64,000 bases of DNA from Rufibacter hautae (GCF_008271695.1 NZ_VKKY01000001.1:738589-802588); one strand, 5' to 3'; numbered from the stretch's first letter, positions 1 to 8,772 are shown. A program made the numbers and translations. Notes: generated by a model not told the origin, from the letters alone.

Positions 1-36
1 AAAAGCCCGTTCTTCTCTGCAGAAGGCGGGCTTTTG
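1..36 (+). terminator. Rho-independent terminator of a gene left of the window
   Basis: The arms AAAAGCCCG and CGGGCTTTT enclose a loop and are followed by a T-rich run. No gene in the window precedes it, so it probably ends a plus-strand gene outside the window; it could work in both directions. Confidence 0.6.
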
Positions 37-40
37 CTTT

Positions 41-70
41 TAGGCTGTTTTTCTGAAAACAAGCCCAAAG
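41..70. repeat. Dispersed CTGTTTT/AAAACA palindrome, copy 1
   Basis: The half site taggctgttttt faces gaaaacaagcccaaag around a short loop. It is a member of the intergenic palindrome family discussed in the findings and lies directly behind the terminator at the left edge. Confidence 0.6.
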
Positions 71-206
71 CGCGCTTCCTACTTTCACTCCTTTCTGCTT
101 ACCTTTAGGATTGTTGATTGCCCATCGTTTGTTGTTTTTAACCGAAGCACCAATCACTCAGGCATGACAACCAACAACTAGCAACCAACAATTAACCATC
201 AGTTTC

Positions 207-1334
207 GTGTCCATATCGCCAAAGATCACCCCCATTTACCAGACATCCGTGTTCACCTTTGAGGACCTGAACGCATTGGAAGCTTACTTCCAGGAGCCTG
301 GCCAGCATTACATGTACACCCGCTACGGCAACCCCAACAGCGAAGAATTGGCCCAGGAAGTAAACAAACTGGAACATGGGCAAGGCGCAGTGGCTACCTC
401 CTCGGGCATGTCGGCGATTCTGACGGCGGTGCTGGTGTACGCCAAAGCCGGAGACCACGTACTCTGCGCCGAGGAGATCTACGGAGGCTCCTCTTCCCTG
501 CTCTCCAATGAACTCAGTCGATTAGGTGTGGAGGTGACTTACGTGCCTACCGCTGATACTTACTCGCTTGCCGGCTACGTGCGCGAAAACACCAAACTGT
601 TCTTAGCCGAGACCATCAGCAACCCCATGATGATGGTGATGGATCTGGCCCAACTAGCGCAAAAGTGCCAAGCTAAGGGCATAAAACTAGTGGTGGACAA
701 CACCTTCGCTTCGCCGGTGATTACTCGTCCGCTGGAACTGGGTGCCGATTTGGTGATCCACAGTGTGACCAAATACCTATCCGGGCACAGTGACGTGACA
801 GCAGGTGTACTAATAGCCAAAGAAGCCGAAGACGCTGCCCGGGCCGCCCAAATCATGCGCACCTGGGGCCTGAACCTGAGTCCGTTTGAGAGTTGGCTAG
901 CGGCTCGCGGCCTGAAAACGCTTAAGCTCAGAATGCGGGAGCACTCCGCCAACGGTTTGGCCGTGGCCCAGTTCCTGCAGCAGCACCCCAAAGTGCAGGC
1001 CGTTTTCTATCCGGGCTTGGCCGAGCACCCGCAGCACGACCTCGCGCAAAAGCAAGGCAACGGCCTATACGGCGGCATGCTGTCCTTCAGAATCGCGGAT
1101 GAGACGGAGGCCGTGAACCGTTTCATGAAAGCCTTGTCGCACATTCCATTCGCGCCGTCACTGGCTGGGGTCACTACCTCCATTTCTTACCCGTTGGGCA
1201 CCTCCCATCGCGGCCTCACCCAGGAACAACAGGAAAAAATGGGCATCACCGTAGGCCTGATTCGGTTATCCGTGGGGATAGAGGATGCGCAGGAACTCAT
1301 CGCAGACCTGGAGAAAGGTCTGGCGGCTATTTAG
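207..1334 (+). CDS. PLP-dependent Cys/Met metabolism transferase (cystathionine gamma-synthase/lyase family)
   Basis: This fold-type I PLP enzyme of trans-sulfuration or sulfhydrylation probably acts on a homoserine ester, cystathionine or methionine in the cytoplasm. Family signatures seen are PIYQTS near residue 9, the phosphate-binding SSGMSA near 65-70, VVDNTF with Asp164, and the Schiff-base lysine Lys189 in HSVTKYLSGHSD. At 375 residues it is slightly shorter than the usual 380-400 because only about eight residues precede PIYQTS. An in-frame stop at 165-167 and the absence of ATG force a GTG start at 207. A near-consensus -7 box TACCTTTA lies at 100-107. A second family member, at 20947-22116, is closer to homocysteine synthases. 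Exact substrate cannot be assigned. Confidence 0.88.
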   Translation: MSISPKITPIYQTSVFTFEDLNALEAYFQEPGQHYMYTRYGNPNSEELAQEVNKLEHGQGAVATSSGMSAILTAVLVYAKAGDHVLCAEEIYGGSSSLLSNELSRLGVEVTYVPTADTYSLAGYVRENTKLFLAETISNPMMMVMDLAQLAQKCQAKGIKLVVDNTFASPVITRPLELGADLVIHSVTKYLSGHSDVTAGVLIAKEAEDAARAAQIMRTWGLNLSPFESWLAARGLKTLKLRMREHSANGLAVAQFLQQHPKVQAVFYPGLAEHPQHDLAQKQGNGLYGGMLSFRIADETEAVNRFMKALSHIPFAPSLAGVTTSISYPLGTSHRGLTQEQQEKMGITVGLIRLSVGIEDAQELIADLEKGLAAI

Positions 1335-1392
1335 TGGTAACTTCCGTTTTATGCCTATTCTCTAAAAATTAGCCCCAAAACGTGGCAGCCCT

Positions 1393-1400
1393 TACCTTTG
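1393..1400 (+). promoter_or_regulatory. -7 box TACCTTTG for pth
   Basis: This is a perfect match to the Bacteroidota -7 element TAnnTTTG. It ends four bases before the ATG at 1405, so the transcript would start at or next to that codon. Confidence 0.5.
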
Positions 1401-1404
1401 CAGG

Positions 1405-2037
1405 ATGTTTACACGTTTCCTCAACTGGCTTGGCCAAAAAGAGCCTACTGAGCCAACAGAAAACACTCCAACTGATATGAAATACTTACTTGTGGGCCTG
1501 GGCAACATCGGCCCGGAATACGCAGATACGCGGCACAACATCGGGTTTATGGTGTTGGATCACCTGGCCAAAAAGCATGAGGTCTCCTTTGACACCGGCC
1601 GCCACTCGTTTGTGACGGAGTTCAAAACCAAAGGCAAGCACTTTACGCTGGTAAAGCCCACCACCTACATGAACCTGAGCGGCAAAGCCGTGGCCCATTG
1701 GCTGAGCGTTCTGAAGATTCCGGCCCAGCAGATGCTGGTGATCACCGATGACCTGGCGCTGCCCTTCGGCAAACTGAGGATGCGCGCCAAAGGAAGCGCC
1801 GGCGGTCACAACGGCCTCAAACACATCGAGGAGACCTTGGGCCACAATGAATATCCGCGGCTGCGGTTTGGCGTGGACTCTCAGTTCTCCAAGGGCCGTC
1901 AGGTGGACTATGTACTGAGCCCCTTCTCCGCCGATGAGCAGATTGACCTGCAGACGCACATTGAGAAAGCCGCCGAGATGAGCCTTTCCTTCGGGACCAT
2001 TGGGCTGGAGCGCACCATGAACTTCTTCAACAAATAA
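1405..2037 (+). CDS. pth: Peptidyl-tRNA hydrolase
   Basis: Pth cleaves peptidyl-tRNAs released from stalled ribosomes, recycling tRNA in the cytoplasm. Counted from the internal ATG at 1477, the residues match the numbering of the E. coli enzyme well: Asn10, catalytic His20 in DTRHNIGF, Asn66 in YMNLSG, Asp91/Asp92 in ITDDLALPFG and Asn112 in GGHNG. From ATG 1405 there is a 24-residue amphipathic extension (MFTRFLNWLG...). The -7 box at 1393-1400 would place the transcription start about at 1405, so either the mRNA is leaderless from 1405 or translation starts at 1477, giving 186 residues. GNPG of the family is GNIG here. The function is secure and the start is not. Confidence 0.95.
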   Translation: MFTRFLNWLGQKEPTEPTENTPTDMKYLLVGLGNIGPEYADTRHNIGFMVLDHLAKKHEVSFDTGRHSFVTEFKTKGKHFTLVKPTTYMNLSGKAVAHWLSVLKIPAQQMLVITDDLALPFGKLRMRAKGSAGGHNGLKHIEETLGHNEYPRLRFGVDSQFSKGRQVDYVLSPFSADEQIDLQTHIEKAAEMSLSFGTIGLERTMNFFNK

Positions 2038-2057
2038 CCTCCAAGGTAGAAAAAACA

Positions 2058-2106
2058 AGTGAGCGTTTAGGGGCCGTTTTACAGAAACGGACTCTAAACG
2101 CTCACT
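2058..2106. repeat. Extended palindrome between convergent genes (terminator-like)
   Basis: The arms AGTGAGCGTTTAG (from 2058) and CTAAACGCTCACT (to 2106) surround a core gggccgttttacagaaacggac. It belongs to the dispersed palindrome family and lies between convergent pth and the 2132-2425 gene, where it probably works as a bidirectional terminator. Confidence 0.65.
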
Positions 2107-2131
2107 CGCTTTCAAGGAAAACGGAAGCTTT

Positions 2132-2425
2132 CTAGGCAGTGCGCAGTTTCTCCAGGTTGCGGGCCAACAGCTCGGCCTGTACTTTCAATCGTTTATAATT
2201 CGCGCTCACCAATTTTCCGTCTTTGGCTGCGTTGGCCTCCATCTTAGCTCCCAGCGCCACCACCTCGTCTAAGAGCGTCTGTAGGTTTTGGCTCAGCTGG
2301 TCCTGGAACCGCTGCAGCTTTTCGTTGGCCAGGGCCAGCTGCTCCTGCTCCTTCACTCTCCTTCCTCGGGTCCCTTTCGTTTCTAATTGCAGCATGGTCT
2401 TTCTGGTTAAATCCTCCGGCGTCAT
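2132..2425 (-). CDS. Small coiled-coil protein, unknown function
   Basis: I do not recognise a named family. The 97-residue product is rich in Leu, Gln, Glu, Lys and Ala, with heptad-like spacing from about residue 25 to 95 (EQLALANEKLQRFQDQL, then AELLARNLEKL), so it should be a single helical coiled coil. There is no signal peptide or membrane segment. Starts at 2425 or at an internal Met codon at 2395 are both possible. It converges with pth across a palindrome. Other reading frames over this stretch have less protein-like composition. Confidence 0.55.
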   Translation of the reverse strand: MTPEDLTRKTMLQLETKGTRGRRVKEQEQLALANEKLQRFQDQLSQNLQTLLDEVVALGAKMEANAAKDGKLVSANYKRLKVQAELLARNLEKLRTA

Positions 2426-2662
2426 CCTCCGGAGTTAAGTTACTCTTCTTTACTTCCCCTGATAAGCTACTGGGTTCTTGCGGACTGGCGGGCCCATTTG
2501 CTGCTACTAAGCCTGAAACCCCGTCCACTAAAACCAGCGCTTTGTCTAATTAAAGTTAAGAAACGCTGCAAGCATACTATTTAAGACTCGATAAACCCCT
2601 GGCTTTGGAAGTTAAAACCGCGATAATACCCGGTATAAGCTTTTGGATTGGTGGCATTTGCC

Positions 2663-2670
2663 TAATTTTA
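2663..2670 (+). promoter_or_regulatory. -7 box TAATTTTA for the first MFS gene
   Basis: It matches TAnnTTTA and sits 24 bp before the ATG at 2694, which supports that start over an upstream in-frame TTG at 2643. Confidence 0.4.
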
Positions 2671-2693
2671 TAGGACCCAGACGTCCTCCGCCA

Positions 2694-3956
2694 ATGATTC
2701 CAATCGTTTCCCTTTACCGCAATGCCTTTCGTGGCCTCTCCAGAGAAGTTTGGTACCTGGCGGCAGTGACATTTATCAACCGCAGTGGGGCGATGGTGGT
2801 CCCATTCCTGAGCGTGTACCTCACAGAATCGCTGGGATTCAACATTAAACAGGTGGGCGTGCTGCTAAGCCTCTATGGGGTAGGTGCCACCATCGGCAAT
2901 TTTTGGGGTGGCTGGCTCACCGATAGGCTGGGCCATTTCAAGGTGCAACTAGGGAGCTATGTCCTGACTGGCCTCTGGCTTGTTGTTGTCCCTTTCCTGC
3001 AGCGGTTTGAGTGGGTAGCCGGAGGGCTTTTATTGCTGAGTATCTTAACCGAGACGTTGCGGCCGGCCAATGAATCTGCGGTAAGCGCCTTCTCCGCTCC
3101 CCAGCAGGTAACGCGGGCTTTTTCCCTTAACCGGCTGGCCATCAACCTGGGCTTCTCCCTGGGGCCAGCCCTTGGGGGCTTGTTGGCTACGTTGTCGTAC
3201 AAATGGATATTTCTGGCGGACAGCTTTACGTGCCTCACCGCGGGATTGGCTTTTTTCCTTTTGTTCAAGAACCGAAAAGGCACCGCAGCCGAAGCAGCTC
3301 CGCAGAACCAGCCTGCTGATTCCGGGCTGGAGTACCCAGCTTCGCGGTCTGCGTACCATGATGCGCTTTTCCTGGCCTTTGCTTTCCTGTGCTGCTGCTA
3401 TCTGGTGGCGTTTTCCCAGTTATTCACCACCCTCACCCTGTTTTGGCAGAAGGTGCACCACTTGTCTAAGGCTGAGATTGGCGGCTTACTGTCTTTGCAA
3501 GGCTTGCTGGTAATTCCCCTGGAGATGGTCATCGTCTACCGGCTAGGCAAAGTGCGCACGCTCTGGAAAATGATTGTGCCCGGACTCCTTTTGCTGGCCA
3601 TTGCCTGCGTCTTGGTTCCCCTGGCCCAAGGTCTTCCGGTGCTGGTGCTATCGGTGGTCTTCTGGTCGCTTTCAGAAATCTTCACCCTGCCTTTTACCAG
3701 TACCCTCACGGCGCAGCGGTCCAGTCTGCAGAACCGGGGCTCCTACATGGGGCTCTACACCCTCTCCTACTCAGTAGCGTTCATTGTGGGTCCGCTGGCG
3801 GGCACCAGCACCATTGATTCCTTCGGGTTTAATGCGCTGTGGTGGGGCTGCAGCGCCCTGTGTGTTCTTACCGCAGTTGGGTTTTACCTGGTGGTACGCC
3901 GGTTACAGGCACCTGCCGAGATGGATTTCAAATTAGCGGTACCGGAACCAGTTTAA
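2694..3956 (+). CDS. MFS transporter (first of a tandem pair)
   Basis: This inner-membrane major facilitator superfamily protein of 420 residues has about 12 hydrophobic segments. The family A-motif region reads GGWLTDRLGHFKVQ after TM2, and a polar loop near the middle (about 210-235) separates the two six-helix halves. The substrate is unknown; the general look is of a DHA1-type drug/metabolite exporter. The start at ATG 2694 matches the N-terminus of the next gene (MTPILSLYRNAF against MIPIVSLYRNAF here). The two genes share long identical runs such as INRSGAMVVPFLSVYLTE, so they arose by tandem duplication. Confidence 0.9.
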   Translation: MIPIVSLYRNAFRGLSREVWYLAAVTFINRSGAMVVPFLSVYLTESLGFNIKQVGVLLSLYGVGATIGNFWGGWLTDRLGHFKVQLGSYVLTGLWLVVVPFLQRFEWVAGGLLLLSILTETLRPANESAVSAFSAPQQVTRAFSLNRLAINLGFSLGPALGGLLATLSYKWIFLADSFTCLTAGLAFFLLFKNRKGTAAEAAPQNQPADSGLEYPASRSAYHDALFLAFAFLCCCYLVAFSQLFTTLTLFWQKVHHLSKAEIGGLLSLQGLLVIPLEMVIVYRLGKVRTLWKMIVPGLLLLAIACVLVPLAQGLPVLVLSVVFWSLSEIFTLPFTSTLTAQRSSLQNRGSYMGLYTLSYSVAFIVGPLAGTSTIDSFGFNALWWGCSALCVLTAVGFYLVVRRLQAPAEMDFKLAVPEPV

Positions 3957-4000
3957 GAACACCGGTTCATTTATTACCCGTAGAGTTGGTTTCATTTCTC

Positions 4001-4008
4001 TACTTTTG
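4001..4008 (+). promoter_or_regulatory. -7 box TACTTTTG for the second MFS gene
   Basis: This is a perfect TAnnTTTG match 20 bp before the ATG at 4028. It shows that the downstream paralogue can have its own promoter and argues against longer in-frame starts near 3839. Confidence 0.5.
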
Positions 4009-4027
4009 TGCCGCTACCCGCTTTAGA

Positions 4028-5242
4028 ATGACCCCAATCCTTTCCCTTTACCGCAACGCCTTCGGAGGACTCTCCAAAGAAGCTTGGTTTCTGGCCGCCG
4101 TCATGTTCATCAACCGCAGCGGGGCCATGGTGGTGCCGTTCCTGAGCGTGTACCTCACCGAGGCCTTGGGCTTCAGTCTGCAGCAGGTGGGCGTGCTGTT
4201 AAGTCTGTTTGGGGTGGGTTCCATGTGCGGCACGTTTCTGGGCGGCTGGCTCACCGATAAGATCGGGCATTTCAAGGTGCAGTTCTTCAGCCTGACGCTG
4301 GGCGGCTCCTGGTTTTTTGTGATGCTCTCGTTCAAGCAGTTCGAGTTCTTTGCGGGCGGCATTTTCCTCTTAAGTCTTTTGACCGAGTGCCTGCGTCCGG
4401 CCAACGCGTCTTCGGTGAGTTCCTACGCCCGGCCTGAGAACGTGACGCGCGCCTTCTCCCTGAACCGGATGGCCATCAACCTGGGCTTTTCCATCGGGCC
4501 CGCGCTAGGCGGGATTCTGGCTACGGTTTCTTATCAGTGGCTTTTCCTAGCCGATGGCATTACCAGCCTTTCCGCCGGGGTATTGTTCTTCCTGTATTTC
4601 AGGCACCGGCAGGGACACGAGCCCCAACGTCAGGAACCCGGAGAGCCCCAGGCACCGACAGCCATGACTCGCTCTCCTTACCGCGATGGGCTCTTTGTTT
4701 TGTTCACCGTGCTGTGCTGCTGCTTTGCGGTGGCCTTCTTCCAGTTCTTCTCTACCATGCCGCTGTACTTCCGGCGGGTCTACCACTTGTCTGAGCTGGA
4801 GATTGGCGCTTTGCTGGCTTTCAACGGCATGGTGGTGTTCCTGCTGGAGATGATCATTGTGTACCTCATCGGTGATAAGCACGCGCTCTGGAAGATGATT
4901 GTCCTGGGCTTGTTTTTGCTAGCCTTAGCGTTTGTGCTGCTCAACGTGGCTAAAGGGTTCCCGGTGCTGGTGATTTCGGTGCTGCTCATGAGCCTTTCTG
5001 AGATCCTGGCCATGCCCTTCATGAGTACGCTCACGGTGCAGCGCTCCGGTCCGCATAACCGAGGCTCTTACATGGGCCTCTACAGCTTATCTTACTCTGC
5101 CGCCCACATCATCGGGCCGTTTGTAGGAACCACGGTCATTGCCAGCTTTGGGTTTGACACCCTGTGGTGGGGAGCCAGCGCCTTGTGCCTGGTGGCCATT
5201 GTGGGGTTCTACTTTGTGGTAAGGCGGCTGCAGGCGGGCTAA
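4028..5242 (+). CDS. MFS transporter (second of a tandem pair)
   Basis: This inner-membrane transporter of 404 residues and about 12 TM segments is closely similar to the preceding gene along its whole length, with GGWLTDKIGHFKVQ after TM2 and a variable, charged central loop (HRQGHEPQRQEPGEPQ). The two copies differ most in that loop and in TM4-TM5, which suggests divergence of substrate or regulation after duplication. The start is fixed by homology with the first copy and by the -7 box at 4001-4008. The transported compound cannot be read from the sequence. Confidence 0.9.
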   Translation: MTPILSLYRNAFGGLSKEAWFLAAVMFINRSGAMVVPFLSVYLTEALGFSLQQVGVLLSLFGVGSMCGTFLGGWLTDKIGHFKVQFFSLTLGGSWFFVMLSFKQFEFFAGGIFLLSLLTECLRPANASSVSSYARPENVTRAFSLNRMAINLGFSIGPALGGILATVSYQWLFLADGITSLSAGVLFFLYFRHRQGHEPQRQEPGEPQAPTAMTRSPYRDGLFVLFTVLCCCFAVAFFQFFSTMPLYFRRVYHLSELEIGALLAFNGMVVFLLEMIIVYLIGDKHALWKMIVLGLFLLALAFVLLNVAKGFPVLVISVLLMSLSEILAMPFMSTLTVQRSGPHNRGSYMGLYSLSYSAAHIIGPFVGTTVIASFGFDTLWWGASALCLVAIVGFYFVVRRLQAG

Positions 5243-5350
5243 GCCCTATGCTTTGTGGCTTAATTCCGGAAAACAGCCGTAAAACGGAAAACCTTTTTCT
5301 GCTTTGCTATCTTTTTGGCATCTTTCACCAACTCTTCGTCTCTCTGATCT

Positions 5351-6517
5351 ATGAAAACAATGATGTCGCTCCTGATTGTCTTAACTGTGATGCTGGTCGC
5401 CTGTTCTGTGGTGAAGCAAAGTTCCTACCCATCGGAAATGCTGGTGTACGTGGGTACGTACGCCAAACCCGATGCCGAGAGCATTTTCGCCTTCCGGCTA
5501 GACGAGGAGACCGGAACGCTGACCAGCGCTTTCGCGGTGAAAGGCGGCGAGAATCCATCCTATCTTACCCTGGACAAAGACCGCAAGCACCTGTACGCGG
5601 TAAACGAAACCACGGAGTACGAGGGCCAGAAAAGCGGGGCGGTGAGCGCCTTCTCTATAGACCAGAAAACCGGTGGCCTTACCTTTCTCAACAAACAGCC
5701 CTCGCTGGGCGGCGCCCCTTGCTACATCAGCCTGGACCACAAAAACAAAATGGCCATGGTGGCCAACTACGTGGGCGGCAACGTCTCCGCTTACCTGCTG
5801 CAGCCCGACGGCCGATTGAGCGCCTCCACCGATATGGAACAGCACGCCGGCAAAGGGCCGCGGCAGCAGCAAGACGGTCCGCACGCGCACTGCATTACCC
5901 CAGACCCCAACAACAATTTCGCGCTGGCCGTGGATTTGGGCATTGACCAGGTCATCAGCTACAAAATAGACAAAGAGAGCGGCAAACTGGAACGGCAGTC
6001 GGCGTTCACGGCTAAGACCGGCGCCGGGCCGCGGCACCTCACCTTCCACCCCAACAAGCGCTTCGCGTACGTGATCAACGAACTGAACGCCACGCTGACG
6101 GCCTTCACCTATAACCCGCAGACCGGCGTCCTCACCGAGGTGGAAACCGTGCCCACGCTACCTGCAGACTACACCGGGGAAAACGCCTGCGCCGACCTCC
6201 ACGTCTCGCCCGATGGCCGTTTCCTGTACGGCTCTAACCGGGGGCACAACAGCATTGTGGTCTTCGCCATTGACCAGAACACAAACAAACTCACGCTGGT
6301 GCAGCACGCGAGCACCCAGGGCAACTGGCCGCGCAATTTCACCTTCAGCCCCTCAGGCAAAACCATGCTGGTAGCCAACCAGCGCTCCAACAACATCACC
6401 ACCTTCAAAGTAGACACCCAAACCGGCAAGCTGACCTATACCGGAAACTCCGCTTCGGTTTCTTCGCCGGTGTACGTGCAGGTAGTGCCGGCTTTCGCAG
6501 AGACCCCAAGACCATAA
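5351..6517 (+). CDS. Lactonase-family beta-propeller lipoprotein (6-phosphogluconolactonase-like)
   Basis: The 388-residue protein belongs to the seven-bladed propeller lactonase family (YbhE/Pgl type). The N-terminus MKTMMSLLIVLTVMLVAC is a lipoprotein signal with the modified Cys at 18, so it should be exported and membrane-anchored, unlike cytoplasmic Pgl. Repeated blade motifs are visible: VGTYAKPDAESIFAFRLDEE, HLYAVNE, HCITPDPNNNFALAVDLG, GPRHLTFHPNKRFAYVINE, DLHVSPDGRFLYGSNRGHN and NFTFSPSGKTMLVANQ. Whether it hydrolyses 6-phosphogluconolactone or another lactone is not shown; the export signal argues for an extracytoplasmic substrate. Confidence 0.88.
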   Translation: MKTMMSLLIVLTVMLVACSVVKQSSYPSEMLVYVGTYAKPDAESIFAFRLDEETGTLTSAFAVKGGENPSYLTLDKDRKHLYAVNETTEYEGQKSGAVSAFSIDQKTGGLTFLNKQPSLGGAPCYISLDHKNKMAMVANYVGGNVSAYLLQPDGRLSASTDMEQHAGKGPRQQQDGPHAHCITPDPNNNFALAVDLGIDQVISYKIDKESGKLERQSAFTAKTGAGPRHLTFHPNKRFAYVINELNATLTAFTYNPQTGVLTEVETVPTLPADYTGENACADLHVSPDGRFLYGSNRGHNSIVVFAIDQNTNKLTLVQHASTQGNWPRNFTFSPSGKTMLVANQRSNNITTFKVDTQTGKLTYTGNSASVSSPVYVQVVPAFAETPRP

Positions 6518-6527
6518 CTCCATCCTG

Positions 6528-6561
6528 TTTAGGGCCTGTTTTCTGCCAAACAAGCCCTAAA
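6528..6561. repeat. Dispersed CTGTTTT palindrome
   Basis: The arms tttagggcctgttt and aaacaagccctaaa are nearly symmetric. It lies just after the stop of the lactonase gene and may act as its terminator. Confidence 0.6.
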
Positions 6562-6699
6562 TAGCTTCCTCTTTTGCCTGTCTCCTGCCTTCTCCAAGGT
6601 GGACTTCCGGAGTATTTCCAATAGCTTCGGCATCACTTGAAACTTCCGTTCCGGCAAAAAGTATAGTTCCTGTACATTCCTCATCCAGAACATGACCCT

Positions 6700-7677
6700 A
6701 TGAAAGCAGTGGTGATCACAGCACCCGGCGCGCCGGAAGTATTGCAGGTACAGGAACGGTCTACTCCATCGCCGGCGCCGGGTCAGGTGTTGGTGCGGGT
6801 ACACGCCGCAGGCATTAACCGGCCAGATGTGGCCCAGCGCAAAGGCAACTATCCGCCACCCGCCGGCGCTCCCGTGGACATTCCGGGACTGGAAATTTCT
6901 GGGATTGTGGAAGCCTGCGGCCAGGGAGTGGCGCGCTGGAAAGAGGGTGATGCCGTGTGTGCCCTGCTGCCCGGCGGCGGCTACGCCGAATACGCGGTGG
7001 TGGACGCGCGCCACTGTCTGCCCGTGCCTCAGGGCTGGAGTTTCGCTGAAGCCGCCTCTCTGCCCGAGACCGTTTTCACTGTCTGGCACAACGTCTTCCA
7101 AAGGGGCGCGTTACAAGCCGGCGAGACATTTCTGGTGCACGGCGGAAGCAGCGGCATCGGGATTACGGCCATTCAGTTGGCCAAGGTCTGGGGCGCCACG
7201 GTGTACGCCACGGCGGGCAGCGAGGAGAAATGCCGCGCCTGCGAAGAACTGGGCGCCGACCGCTGCCTCAACTACAAAACCCAGGACTTCACCGAGGAAC
7301 TCAAAGCCGAGGGCGTGGACGTGGTGCTGGACATGATCGGGGGCGAATACATTCCCAAGAACCTGGGCCTGCTCAAACCCGACGGCCGGTTGGTGTTCAT
7401 CAACGCGATGCAGGGTGCCCAAGGCCAGTTTGATGTACGCCAGGTCATGCAGAAACGCCTCACCATCACTGGCAGCACCCTTCGGCCCCGCCCCGCCGAC
7501 TTCAAAGCCGCCCTCGCCGCCGAAATTGAGCAACACGTCTGGCCCCTGCTGGAAGCCGGCAAATTCAAGCCGGTTCTTTACCAAACGTTTGACTTAGCCG
7601 AGGCTGCCCAGGCGCATGCCCTCATGGAAAGCAGCGCCCATATTGGAAAGATCGTCCTCACCGTATCCAACGACTAA
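6700..7677 (+). CDS. NAD(P)H-quinone oxidoreductase, zinc-independent MDR (PIG3-type)
   Basis: The 325-residue cytoplasmic medium-chain dehydrogenase/reductase carries a GroES-like N-terminal domain (AGINRPDVAQRKGNYPPP, about 33-50) and a Rossmann NAD(P)H domain with HGGSSGIGITAIQLAK near 145-160 and an adenosine-phosphate pocket around TAGSEEKC. No catalytic zinc ligands are present, as expected for quinone reductases. VLDMIGGEY is typical of the PIG3/QOR group. It probably reduces quinones or enones by one-electron or hydride transfer in stress defence. It appears monocistronic. Confidence 0.9.
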   Translation: MKAVVITAPGAPEVLQVQERSTPSPAPGQVLVRVHAAGINRPDVAQRKGNYPPPAGAPVDIPGLEISGIVEACGQGVARWKEGDAVCALLPGGGYAEYAVVDARHCLPVPQGWSFAEAASLPETVFTVWHNVFQRGALQAGETFLVHGGSSGIGITAIQLAKVWGATVYATAGSEEKCRACEELGADRCLNYKTQDFTEELKAEGVDVVLDMIGGEYIPKNLGLLKPDGRLVFINAMQGAQGQFDVRQVMQKRLTITGSTLRPRPADFKAALAAEIEQHVWPLLEAGKFKPVLYQTFDLAEAAQAHALMESSAHIGKIVLTVSND

Positions 7678-7716
7678 ACCCAAACGCTGACGGCAGAGTA
7701 CAAGAAAAGGTCCTCG

Positions 7717-7752
7717 GTTTAGCGCCTGTTTTCAGAAAATGGGCTTAAAACC
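7717..7752. repeat. Dispersed CTGTTTT palindrome
   Basis: The half sites ggtttagcgcctgttttc and gaaaatgggcttaaaacc lie 40 bp after the quinone reductase stop. It is an imperfect member of the family. Confidence 0.55.
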
Positions 7753-7794
7753 AGAGGCAGGCATTTCTTCTTTCCTGGTCAATCCTTTTCGCCT

Positions 7795-7802
7795 TATCTT
7801 TA
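7795..7802 (+). promoter_or_regulatory. -7 box TATCTTTA for the glycosyltransferase-like gene
   Basis: It is a TAnnTTTA match 28 bp upstream of ATG 7830, the same geometry as other boxes in this window. Confidence 0.35.
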
Positions 7803-7829
7803 ACCTCTGTTTTCTCACCGAAGCCCTGC

Positions 7830-8702
7830 ATGAATCTCCTGTTCCTCACTTTTGGACCCAACATCAAAAACCATTACCAGGCAAACTTCGCCATTTTGTC
7901 GTTTTTGCGGTACCAGAAGGAGCTGAACACCATCTACGTCTTCACCGATTACCCAGAGTACTATACGCGCCTGCAAGCGCAGGTGCAGATAATCACGGTG
8001 ACCAAGGAACAGCTCACTGCCTGGGAAGGCCCGCACCAGTTCTTCTGGCGCGTGAAGATCAAAGCCATTGAGCAACTCATCCAGGAGAGTCCAGACCAGC
8101 CGGTGATGTACGTAGACTCAGATGTGTTCCTATACCAGAATCCGCAGGAGTTATGCACGCAGCTGCGGAACGGAGCGGCCTTCATGCACCAACCCGAAGG
8201 AAGACTCTCTGCGCTGCAGAGCAAAACCGAGAAGCGGATGTGGCAACAGGTGCAGGGCATGGATTTCGGGGCTTTTAAACTGAACCAGCACCACCAGATG
8301 TGGAATGCGGGCGTGGTGGCCTTGCCGAGCCAGAACAACCTGGCAGCCGTAACCCTGGCGCTGGACATCTGCGACAAAATGTGCGCCCAACAGGTTACTC
8401 CCCGGCTCATTGAGCAATTTGCCCTTTCGGTGGCCCTGCAAGAGACGTACGGCCTGCGGGAAGCCAAACCCTGGCTTGCGCATTACTGGGGCAACAAAGA
8501 CGAGTGGAACGAGCACATCAGCCAGTTTTTTTTGGAGTCTCACTTGAAAGGTTTTTCCGTGGAGCAGGATGTGGCCCGCTTGCAGCAATTCCAGTACAGA
8601 TCATTGGCTTTGATCAAGCGGAACAAGAAGACCCGCACTCGGCTTATGCAGGCCATTGACCACCTGTTCCCGCCCAAAAACCAGGTCTTCATTGAGGAGT
8701 AG
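7830..8702 (+). CDS. Glycosyltransferase-like protein (GT-A fold, DxD)
   Basis: The 290-residue soluble protein begins MNLLFLTFGPN, with a probable nucleotide-sugar-binding strand, and has a DxD-type metal motif in VMYVDSDVFLYQNP near residue 93-105, followed by WNAGVVALP, a pattern seen in GT-A enzymes that handle UDP-sugars (GT8-like and related). No signal peptide or TM segment is visible. The donor and acceptor are unknown. No glycan-cluster neighbours flank it, so the context does not help. The assignment rests on fold motifs only. Confidence 0.65.
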   Translation: MNLLFLTFGPNIKNHYQANFAILSFLRYQKELNTIYVFTDYPEYYTRLQAQVQIITVTKEQLTAWEGPHQFFWRVKIKAIEQLIQESPDQPVMYVDSDVFLYQNPQELCTQLRNGAAFMHQPEGRLSALQSKTEKRMWQQVQGMDFGAFKLNQHHQMWNAGVVALPSQNNLAAVTLALDICDKMCAQQVTPRLIEQFALSVALQETYGLREAKPWLAHYWGNKDEWNEHISQFFLESHLKGFSVEQDVARLQQFQYRSLALIKRNKKTRTRLMQAIDHLFPPKNQVFIEE

Positions 8703-8772
8703 CACGCAGGAGCGGTAGCGCGGTCTTTCACCTTCGGCCATTTGGAGTCTTATCCTCTGCTTTTAGCAAGCG

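Noticed and set aside
6529..7101. 190-codon minus-strand frame opposite the quinone reductase
   Set aside because: It is a shadow of a well-supported gene with no signal or domain of its own.
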